Below are positions 54,752 to 64,000 of a stretch of 64,000 nt of DNA, one piece after another. Below the pieces are notes generated by a model. It searched no databases. It was given only the letters and a program-made list of their open reading frames with translations, and was not told the DNA's origin. Positions within the stretch are counted from its first letter, which is position 1. Each line of letters begins with the position of its first letter. The stretch comes from Clitoria ternatea (Eukaryota; Streptophyta; Magnoliopsida; Fabales; Fabaceae). A program made the translations under genes and the position numbers. The DNA lies in contig CM075676.1 in assembly GCA_037962975.1 (NCBI GenBank), positions 22,749,001 to 22,813,000 on the forward strand. Reading direction: 5' to 3'.

Positions 54752-57688
54752 CAGTAGAAGAATGCTTAAGTTTGACAAAACCTTTGCTCACTTGCTCCCG
54801 TAGGTAATGAAACCTAGTCTCGATATGCTTACTTCGTCCTGTGAAATAGGGTTATTTTCTAGATCACTTGTAGACTTGTTATCCATTAATAGCTTCATAG
54901 GAATCTTTACATTTACCTTCAATTCTTCTAAGACTGGCCTGAGCCACTTAGCTTGGCAAGTTGCATAACAACCTTCTATATATTCAGATTCACAGCTAGA
55001 TAGAGCCACCACTGGTTGTAGCTTAGAACACCATGAGATTGGTGCACCTAGAAACTTAAAGAAATATCCAGAGGTACTTCTAAGATCGTAGTCAGTAGTA
55101 GACTTGATATCTTCTTTTTCTCCTGCATAATCAACATCACTCCATCCCAATAATTCATTTTCCCTATGAGTTGAATTGACTGAAAATAGTACACCAAAGT
55201 TCATTGTCCCCCTAAGATACCTAAGTATCCTCTTAGTAGCTATTAGGTGAGACTCCTTAAGATCACTCATGAACCTGCTCACTTAGCCAACAACAAAACA
55301 AATGTTTGGTCTACTATTGCACAAGTACCTCAATGATCCAACTATCTGCTTATAACTTATACCATCCACTGAACTTCCTACTTCTACACTCATGAGTTTA
55401 ACATTGGCTTCTGTTGGTGTTGATACTGGCTTGTAATTCATTATTCTGAACTTCCTTAGAACATCAATAATATACTTCTTCTGGTGCATCATAGTCCCTT
55501 CTTTATTCCTTATGAACTCCAAGTATAGGAAATAGGCTAGTTCACCCAAGTCTAACATCTCAAATTCTGCCATAAGCTTCTGCTTAAATCCTTCTACCAG
55601 CTCTTGATTACTTCCTGTGATGATAAGGTCATCAACATACAAGTAGCATAGAACCAACTCATCATTCCTTCTCTACTGAAAATACATCCCATATTCTACA
55701 AGACACTTACTAAATCCTAACTTCATCAGGAAACCACCAATTCTTTTATTCCAAGCCCTGGGAGCTTGTCTAAGTCCATAGAGAGCCCTTTTCAACTCAT
55801 ACACATATTCTTCCTTACCCTTTATAACAAATCCTGGAGATTGGGTGACATAAACCTCTTCCTTCAAGGGTCCATTTAAAAGGGCAGATTTTACATCTAG
55901 CTGTAATATTGGTCATCCTCTTCCACTTGCTAAGGCCACCACAAGCCTTATAGTCTCTATTCTTGCCATAGATGCAAAGACTTCATTAAAATTAATGTCC
56001 TGTTTCTGAATAAATCCTCTCACCACCAGTCGAGCTTTATGCTTTGACACTGTACCATCAGTATTCATTTTTAGCTTGAAGACCCACTTAACATCTATAG
56101 GCCTTTTTCCCTTTGGAAGTATCATTAGTTCCCAGGTTTTATTCTTTCAATTGCCAAAAGCTCCTCCAACATAGCCTTCTTCCAGACTTCATTCTCAATA
56201 GCTTCTATGTAGTCTACTAGTTCTATATCAGCCATAAATGCTAGATGTAGTAACTCCTCTTCTTCATCAATGTCAGCATCAGAGAACAACTCATATCCCT
56301 CTAACCTTCTTGACATGTGTCTATGCCTCTGGGGTCTTCCAGCCATATTTCCTTGATCAACAGTTTCCTGTACCATATTTTCTTGATCAACTGTTTCCTG
56401 ATTCAATTCTCCTTTAACCACATCTTGATTATTGTCATGATCTTCAGATTGGTTAGTGAGTAATGGTAAGATTCTCCTTTCCTTGGCAGGTTTTGACCAA
56501 TTCATGTTTTCTTCTTCACAGAATAAAACATCTTTACTAACACATATCTTCTTTGCTGATAGATCATATAGCTTGTAACCACTAGTAGGATGATATCCTA
56601 CTAGTATAATTGTTGAGCTTTTATCCTACAGCTTCTTCCTTTTCTCATCTGGTACATGTACATAACAAGATAAACCAAAAACTTTCAAGTAACTTACTAA
56701 AGGTTACTAAAGGTTTTCTGCCAAACCAAGTCTCCCCAGGAACCTTATCAATCAAGTTCTTAGTGGGACACTTGTTTAGGATATACATAGCAGTAGATAC
56801 TACCTCACCCCAGAACTCATTTGGTAACTTTTTTCTTTGATCATGTATTTAGCCATTTCTACTATTGTTCTATTTCTTCTCTCAGCTAAACCATTGTGTT
56901 GAGATGTGTATGGGGGAGTTTTTTCATGCCTAATTCCTTCATTCATACATAATTTCTTAAATTCATTTGAAGTGTATTCTCCTTACCATCTATTCTGAGG
57001 ACCTTGATTAACTTTCCACTTTGCCTCTCAGCCATGGCCATGAATTGTTTAAACACTTCATAAACTTTATTTTTTAATTTGATCAAGTATATCCATGTCA
57101 TCCTGCTATATTCATCAACAAAGGTACAAAAATATTTGTTTCCTCCAAGTGAGGAAAATTTAAAGGGCCCACACATATCAGTATAGATCATATCTAACAA
57201 GTCATTTACTTTAACTAAGATTACATTCTTGAATGTTTTCCTTGATTGTTTACCTTTGAGACACATCTCACACAGCTTTTATGGTTAATCAATTTCTGGA
57301 AAACCAATCACCATAGACTTGTTTCTCAGTAGCTTTAGACTCTTGAAGTTCAAATGTCCAAATCTACAATGCCATAGCTAACTCTCCCTTTCATTTGTTG
57401 TTGCTGACAAGCATTTAATTTCTGCTATATTGAGATTTACTTGAAAGGTTCTATTTCTAGATATTGGTGTTCTCAGGATCAATCTTTCACAGGGATCAAA
57501 CAACTCCAACTTATTTTTTTGCATAATCACTAAAAATTCCTTCTGTAGAAGTTGACCAAGACTCATTAAATTACAGTTTATCTCAAGTACTAGTAATACT
57601 TCTTCTATCAAGGTTGTCCCACAATTCATTTTATATACCACTATGTTTCCAATACCTTCAACATTGATAGTCATACCATCAACAAATC
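54752..57688 (-). pseudogene. Ty1/copia pol: integrase, RT, RNase H (main severed part)
   Basis: Read from 57688 downwards: pre-integrase segment (LEINCNLMSLGQLLQKEF, 57580), integrase (YTDMCGPFKFSSLGG, CTFVDEYSRMTWIYLIK, 57180-57080), a spacer rich in acidic residues and QETVDQ repeats (56400), RT (VKWVFKLKMNTDG, ALYGLRQAPRAWN, the catalytic LYVDDLIITGS at about 55640), then RNase H (GWSDVDYAGEKEDIKST, LSSCESEYIEGC, MDNKST). Protein order integrase before RT defines Ty1/copia. Breaks: stops at 55913-55915 (TGA, Trp expected), 55673-55675 and 55283-55285, a frameshift near 56130, and frame changes in 56510-56940. The 3' end of pol is at 30232-30320. Confidence 0.88.
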
Positions 57689-59874
57689 TGATTCTTTAAA
57701 CCAGATTTAGAAGGGGGGGTTGAATAAGTCTGTTTATTTTTTCAAACCAAAAAATGATATTTAAACGTTAAAGCATTTTGCACAATAGACAGAATTTTAA
57801 GAGACGGAAAACATGATCCTTCGTTTGAATGGACATTATTCACCATACTTTTACTACCACAAATATTACCGAGAATGCATCAGACTTTTGGTAGTTAAAT
57901 AGATCGAGAGAAAGAGACATCACACAAGCAACTTATACCGGTTCACTCCCAATGCAGAAGCTATATCCAGTACCTTCAAATTTGAAGGATTTCTACTATG
58001 TAAAAGACCATTTACATAAAAAGTTGAGTATTATTGAATCCAACCACTCTTGGCTTATGCACAGCCCGTGCCATGATACCTGTCGCGACCGGGATCGCGG
58101 CGGCACGGCCGACCCTCAAAATGATTTTTTTGGTTTGAAAAGAAAAAAACAGGGAGTCGCCACCAATATTTTTTAGGATAAAATACCGGGAAAACCTTTC
58201 GTTAAAGCACTGGTTATAAAAATGAAATTCCATGTTCGGGAGTCTAATTACAGGTGAGGAAGGTATTAGCACCTCACAACTGTCCGTTATAAAAAACGGT
58301 TACCTCAGTATGATAGCGCGCATTATAATTAACCCAATAATTATTTTAACTTCTTCATAAAAAAAATACACGAAATGAAAAAAAATAAACAAAAATAAAC
58401 ACAGAATTTTTTTACATGAGATTAACATGACGTCTCGTCCAAATTAAACTCGCTCCTCCTTTTTTCAAAATAATGAGATTAACAGGACGTCTTGTCCAAA
58501 TTAATCTCGCTCTGCCTTTTTAAGAAAATAAATAAAATGTATGAAGCACTCATTCTTGTTAATATTTAATATGAATCTTGGTGGGGATTAATTCAATTAT
58601 TAAAAATTAATTAATAATTGAAAAGGAAATAGATTCATTAATTAACACTTAATTAATTTTGATGGAAGAATAAATAATGACAAATACTGAAACTGAGGAA
58701 CAGATTTTTGATGCGGATCTAATCTGATCAACGAAAATTAATTACTTATTGGAAAGGAAACATTTCCATCAAACAACAATTAATTTTTAACAGAAAAAAA
58801 ATAGTACAAGCATTAAAAAGATGAGGGTCAGATTGGGACCAATGTAACGAGAGAGAGAGAGAAAGAGCGCTGGTATTGGAGCTTCTGTTGAATTATGGGG
58901 CTGGATGGTGTGGTGAGGATTTAGGAGGAGTTTGGTATTGATTTGAGGAGGAAGGACGATGTTGATATGGAGGAAGAGACGGTGTGGTGTGAGGAGAGAG
59001 GACGGTGTGGAGAGGAGAAAAGACGGTATGGAGTTGGGGAGAGGAGGACGGTTGGGAAGATTTAAAGGAGGTTGGGACGGTTGGGAGGATTTGAAGGAAG
59101 ACGGTGTGGAGTTGGAGGGGTTGTATGGTGAGGACGGTGTGGAGTTAGAGGGGCTGTATGGTGAGGACGGTGTGGAGGAAGGAAATTAGGACGGTGTGTG
59201 GAGAGGGACGGTGTGGAGTTGGAGGGGCTGCTGTATGGTGTGGAAAGGAGAGGGACAGTAGAGAGAGGAAGAGAAGGTGGGACCGTGTGTTTAGAGGAGG
59301 AAGGGATGATGGTTAGAGGGAGAGGGGAGACAATACTGTGAGGACGGTGTGTGGAGAGGGACGGTTAAAAAGGGAGCTGTGTGTTTTTTTTAAAAGCTCT
59401 GTTTCTTCTCTAATGCTTCCAAATTCTCCCCCCTCTTTGGAGGCTTCCAGGATCTCCTATTTGTAGAAGTGGGAAACGGTGGCTAGTGGGGTTTTTTATT
59501 ATTTCTTTCTTGTCAGCCGCCCCACTAATCAATAAAGCAACTTGGATACATCCTGGATCTTGACAATAATGGAGGTTGGTGGGAATTTTTATTATTTTCC
59601 TCCTTTGTCTTGTTGTGAGCCGGCCCCATGATTCAAGGATCCACTTGGATAGTGGAAATCCATGTCAGCATGCGTAATTAGTGGAAATAGGGAGTCGGAT
59701 TTCTCCTTCTGACTCGGATTTAGTGCCTCGGTCGGTATACACCCACAGAGGGAAATAATCTGAGTAAAAAAGGTGCCTTTTGTACACAAGACCGAGTGAA
59801 ATCTTTGCTCGGTGTTGAGTTGAGGGGTCGGTGTTTAGCGTGAAGACCCCTGATGCTAAATTTTCTCTTCATTT

Positions 59875-60026
59875 CGCTTGAGCGAGAGTTTCTCACTTAA
59901 GCGAAAACACTCCAGTAGCTCACTGTCCATCTTTTGCTCAAGCGAGAATTTATTTCGCTTAAGCGTTTGTTGAAGGAAACCATTTTGTGATAATCTCGCT
60001 CAAGCGGAGAAAGGCTCGCTCAAGCG
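59875..60026. repeat. Phased CGCTYRAGCG array in the solo Ogre-like LTR, block 1
   Basis: Words start at 59875, 59894, 59935, 59956, 59997 and 60017. Steps are 19, 41, 21, 41, 20. Same word and alternation as in the Tekay LTR. Confidence 0.88.
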
Positions 60027-61185
60027 AGAAGTCTTCTTTCACTGTTTCACTCGGATATGTCTCTGGAATTGAACCACTCGGAGAAACCTTTGCTCAGATT
60101 TGCTTGATAGTCACTCAGTCAAGAATGACTCTTCCTTAACTCATTCAAATGATGCACTCGGACACCTTCATTCGAAAGTCCGAGTTGATTTTCACTAGGA
60201 ATTGCCTTCAGTCGTCAATCAACTCACTCAGATATACCTTTCACTCAGAAATTTGAACTTTGAAAGACTCTGGAATCTGGCTGATAGAAGTTCTTCCATG
60301 TCCGAGCCTTGCTTTGCTTGGAAATGCAGCTTTCTGCCCCAACTCACTCGGTAGTCTTCCTTGGAGACATCACACTCGGGCTTAGTGTGAAACTATGAGT
60401 CTTCCCGAGTGTGATTCATTCCCGGTCGGATCTTTCATTGCTTGAAGAGATATTTTTCCGAAACAATCTACTCGGAAAGGACCTGTTCCGCATGAGAATA
60501 CCATCTTCTCCGAATGAAACCACTCAGAGACCTCCTTATTCAACACTTATTCATTCAATGGCTTCTTCTGCTCGGAATCAACTCACTCGGGACAGCTTTG
60601 CCCAGAAAAACATGTGTTCCCCAATCAGACCTACTTCAGTCAGCATCCCTTCACTCGGACAATAGCTTTGGGCAGTATTTATTTAAGGTCAGTCCTTTTT
60701 TTACTCGGAATGGTTGCAGTCGGATAGCTTCCACTCGGATTCACCTCTAACAGGGACATATTTCTTCAAGGTCAACCATTTTTCACTCGGAATGGCTTTG
60801 ATAGGGAAGCTTCCACTCGGATTCACCTCCAACAGTGAAGTATTCCACTCGGCAATGCTCCATTCTGAGTCATTCCACTCGGATTTGATCATTTCTGAGT
60901 CATTCTACTCAGATTTTATTGTTCTGAGTCAGATTTGTTTTCAATCGGAAAGGTTTCAATCGACAATCAGCCCTCGGATATACTCATTCAGGAGTCGGAT
61001 TTGTTTTTACTCAGAACAACTTCAATCGGGAATCCTTCACTCGGATGTATCTAATCAGTAAGTATTCATTCAAAGACAGTCCCCTTTTCATTCAGTGGTT
61101 TCAATCGGGAATCCTCCATTCGGAAACACCCCACCCGGAGACAATACACTCGGCAATGTCTCACTCAGCAATGTCTCACTTAGAA

Positions 61186-61400
61186 CGCCTGAGCGAAAGA
61201 AAGGAATATGCATCAGGTATCAATCTCGATCGGGCGAGACATGTTTCGCTTAAGAGAAATTGTTCTAATATATAAAACTTTTCCCTCTCGCTTGAGCCCT
61301 CACTTCTCCGCTTGAGCGAGAATCCCACTCGCCTGAGCGAGAACAGGCCAGAGGCCAAATTCACAATCTCGCTTGGGCGAAACCACCACCCGCTTAGGCG
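61186..61400. repeat. Phased CGCTYRAGCG array in the solo Ogre-like LTR, block 2
   Basis: Words (some with one or two mismatches) start at 61186, 61227, 61247, 61289, 61309, 61330, 61370 and 61391. Steps are 41, 20, 42, 20, 21, 40, 21. Confidence 0.82.
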
Positions 61401-63116
61401 AAAACAGGCCAGAGGCCATGTCTCACTCGGAGACTCCTTAGGAAATGATCATTCCGAGTCCTTTCACTCGGAAATGATCATTTTCGAGTCAGATTTTTTT
61501 TTTGTGAATCTTTTTCACTTGTGGATCGACCGGAGTGAAATAGGTGTTCACAATACCAGACTCCTCTGGATCAACTATGAGTATTCTTTTGTAGTACGCA
61601 CTCCTGGGGCAAACCCACGTATTATTTCATAAGCCACTTCTGGCTCAACCCTGAGTATTCTTTCGAAAGCCTCTCTAGGCCAATAGTGTTTCCCACACTA
61701 ATAGAATCTGGAAATACACCAGATCTGTACTACCAGAGGATTGACAGAATTATTACAAACAAAATAAATAAGCCTTCTTACTTAGCTAAGCTAAGTGATA
61801 AACCACATAAGTAGGTTTGTGAAGAAAGAGAAGGACTTATTTTTACAATAGACTTAATACCTGTGTAAAATGAAAGATAAGAACTAAAGGTATTGAGTCT
61901 AAAAGCGTGACTAGAGATGATAAACTCGTAACAGAGTAGAGAGATATGAGCTGATGACATATCTCTAGTTACTATGGCTTTTGGGAAGGAAAGGATTGCA
62001 CATAGCGAGCTTTCTTTGTCTTCATGATAATTCTTCTTGGTTTGATCTCCTGTTCTTGAGTTGATTTCCATTTTATTCTTTTTCTTAAGCTTTTGTATAT
62101 GAACATCTGGTGCCCGTTCATGCTTTCTCTTCTTCATTCATACCTTACTTAGTGTGTTTTTCCCATGTACTTTTTCTTTAACAGGCTCTCTCTCTTTTTC
62201 TATTTCACACCATATATATTTCTTCTTTTGCTTTGAGTCTGCTTTTGCACTCTCATTATCTTCTCTTGGAAGGATGAAGAGATTAGTTCTATGTATATAG
62301 GATTTCCCGAAGAGCCCGGGGAGAGGATGACATTTATAAGACTATTGAGAGAGCATAAGAGAGAAGTTACATAACAGACAAAAGGCTTCTTTTGTCAGAG
62401 AAAGACATTCTGAGCACATAATTATTGGATAGAGCTTTGAAATATGTGCAAACATAGGCAAGGTACAGGTAGCGTAAGTTTTATAGAGGGGAAAACTTTT
62501 ATCTAGAGAATCTCTAAATCCATAAGGCACAGGTGAAAGACTTGACGCTTTTAGGATAGATCAAAATCAGCCTTTCTTGGTCATTCTTCTTCTCAAGAAT
62601 CTTTTCTTTAAAGCTCTGATGAAGATAATTTCTGACCGTTGATGTTCTTTGGACTAGACTCGTATAAGAACAACCTTTTAGAGGATTCTGGGTCTAGTGA
62701 TCCATAAGATGTTGAAGATGAGACAATTTAAGGCACGAACATTTAGATGCCTTTACAAGGTCTGGGAGCTTGAAACATATATGGGGACAAGGTCTGATGC
62801 TTTATGTATGACTTTTATGGTCTGGGTCTGGTAAAGCATCCACATACGATGATCTTTCTCCTTGAGGTGAATTTCTAAACTTCAAAACTCCTTTTGTCTT
62901 TGATCGTAAGATTTTCATTGTGACCAAACTTACAAAGGTCCTTCCAGACTTTTGACGCACAGACTCCCCTTTTCTTTTATAGCATAAGCCTTATGTTTCT
63001 TAAAATACTTAAACAGACATATCAAAATAACATGATATGACCTTATTTAAATTAGAATACGTGATGTTAGTTATCAACAAGTCTTAAGATTATTCTGAGT
63101 CTTCTTGACTCTAACA

Positions 63117-64000
63117 ACAATGTTTCCAAGACCATCAGCATTGATAGTCCTACCATCAACAAATCTGATTTTACTTTTCTTAGAAGTATCAAGATCACAA
63201 AGCCATTCTTCATGACATGTCATATGATTTAAGCACCCTGAGTCAAGGTACCGGGTCACTGACTTTGCACTATCTTTTGTTGTAGTCATCATTAACAAGA
63301 CAGGTTCTTTATGTGATGAGGTTTCTTGAGCCATATATGCTGTATTGTTGCTTGTTTTCATATTCTTTCTTTTAACAAACCAACATTCAACTGCTAAGTG
63401 TCCCTATTTTTCACAGTTCTAGCATTGTACTCTTCTTCTATTACCTTTAAACTTCTTGGTTTTCCCTTTTGATCCTCCAGCTTTATCCAAACTTTTAGAT
63501 TTATCTGATTGATCATTGTCTGAATCTTTTTGTTCCTTTTTATGAAACCAATTCTGTTGTTGATTTTAATTCTGTTGTTGATTCTTCCCTTTCCATTTTT
63601 GATACTTTTTCTGTTCAGAATTCACATTCTTTCTTGTGGAAGCCAACAAAGCCTGATCCACAAATTTCTCACCTTCTCTTTCACATAACCTCATCTCATG
63701 TGCTTTTAAGGAACTTTGAAGCTCCTCAAGTGTCATACTAGTCAAGTCTTTCAATTCTTCAATAGCAAACACGATATGATCAAATTTAGGATTTAAGGTT
63801 TTGAGTACCTTTTATCAACATCTGATTCTTGAGTTCTTCTCCACAAGCTTTCATCTAGTTTGTAAGAGCCATCAATCTTGCAAAGAATTCAGCAATTTTC
63901 TCTGTAACTTCCATTTGTAATAGCTCGTACTGTTTCCTAAGTGTCTGTAACCGCACCTTCTTGATCTTCTCATCACCAACATAACACTTTTGAAGTATAT
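63117..64000 (-). pseudogene. Ty1/copia gag and protease fragment (runs off the window)
   Basis: Read from 64000 downwards: gag C-terminal part (LTSMTLEELQSSLKAHEMRL, 63745-63686), a basic glutamine-rich linker (63640-63560), a CCHC zinc knuckle at 63383-63424 containing two TAG codons (63404-63406, 63419-63421), then the protease with DSGCLNHMTCHEEW (63240-63190) and IRFVDGRTINADGLGNIV. The frame then runs into the LTR at 63116. Same family as 54752-57688 but the sequences overlap by about 55 bp with roughly 10% difference, so they may be two copies joined. Non-functional. Confidence 0.8.

Larger units (their letters stand above)
58081..61552 (-). mobile_element. Solo LTR of an Ogre-like family (3472 bp)
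   Basis: Plus strand starts TGTCGCGACCGGGATCGCGG and ends GGTGTTCACA, closely resembling the ends of the Ogre LTR. The flanks carry the 5-bp duplication ATACC (58076-58080, 61553-61557). Other shared blocks: the CACCAATATTTTT/CACTGGTT region near the start, GACGTCTCGTCC words (58430), and the CTCGGATTTAGTGCCTCGGT block at 59715. No internal coding region, so it arose by LTR-LTR recombination. It carries CGCTYRAGCG arrays at 59875-60026 and 61186-61400. A repetitive GGACGGTGTGGAG stretch occupies 58960-59360; the frame at 58959-59189 is part of it. Confidence 0.9.
57689..63116 (-). mobile_element. LTR of a probable Ty1/copia family (copy 2), split by a solo Ogre-like LTR
   Basis: Net length about 1.95 kb: 57689-58080 plus 61558-63116. 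Plus strand begins TGATTCTTTAAACC and ends GACTCTAACA (minus start TGTTAGAGTC). A diverged homologue of 23596-24941, with shared AGAAGGGGGGTTGAATAAG and TGTTTCCCACACTAA blocks. It separates two pieces of copia coding sequence but has no 5-bp target duplication (flanks AAATC and ACAAT). The frames 61778-62137 and 62342-62530 carry no recognisable domain. Confidence 0.6.

Noticed and set aside
57689..63116. Simple insertion of the LTR into one copia element
   Set aside because: There is no 5-bp duplication, and the copia flanks overlap with about 10% divergence, so a recombination event fits better.

Overview
The window looks like repeat-rich nuclear DNA of a flowering plant, probably a legume. 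The evidence is a single-exon plant-type PPR gene, a small plant-specific basic protein gene, several Ty3 and Ty1 LTR retrotransposons with plant PBS/PPT signals, an Ogre/Tat-type element about 22 kb long (a group prominent in legumes), an L1-type LINE and hAT relics. No rRNA, tRNA, CRISPR array or bacterial operon was seen. Only two ordinary genes are supported: the PPR gene (14480-16012, +) and a syringolide-induced-14-1-1-like gene (17394-17816, -). Almost everything else is transposon.

Layout. 1-12494: a young, complete Tekay-type Ty3 chromovirus (1707-12050, LTRs of 2820 bp each, target duplication GTCCA) sits inside an older LTR of a related family in reverse orientation. 12495-14279: a hAT-like terminal-inverted-repeat relic carries a 924-bp solo LTR. 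14470-17816: the gene island. 18182-18431: a small solo LTR candidate. 19072-21893: a 5'-truncated dead LINE. 21894-26025: an old Ty3-like LTR with an array of AATCGATT palindromes, interrupted by another LTR (23596-24941). 26150-28440: a hAT transposase pseudogene. 28690-29937: an inverted-repeat element filled with GGT/GAT simple sequence.

29992-64000 is one long nest. A Ty1/copia element on the minus strand (3' LTR at 29992, gag at 64000) was split by a Ty3-type solo LTR (target duplication CTCTT). That LTR was split by a complete but decayed Ogre-type element (31833-53705, target duplication AGGAT) with ORF1, gag, protease, a spliceable intron, RT, two RNase H domains, integrase and three tandem-repeat arrays in its 3' region. 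The copia coding part is broken again at 57689-63116 by an LTR that itself holds a 3.47-kb solo Ogre-like LTR (target duplication ATACC).

The most unusual signal is in the LTRs. Short, mostly palindromic words are arranged at regular steps of about 20-22 bp, with longer steps of about 40-51 bp, close to multiples of a DNA helical turn. The word CGCTYRAGCG occurs this way in two LTR families with no other resemblance that I could see (Tekay and Ogre-like). A different word, AATCGATT, shows the same spacing in a third LTR, and CCGAGTRA is spaced at 19-21 bp in the Ogre LTR. This spacing rule with interchangeable core words is not explained by the coding or transposition functions and is the best candidate here for an undescribed regulatory or chromatin device. 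A second theme is decay by transitions: the Tekay LTR pair differs only by transitions, and many nonsense codons fit C-to-T change at CGA, CAA/CAG or TGG codons, as expected of methylated, silenced elements.
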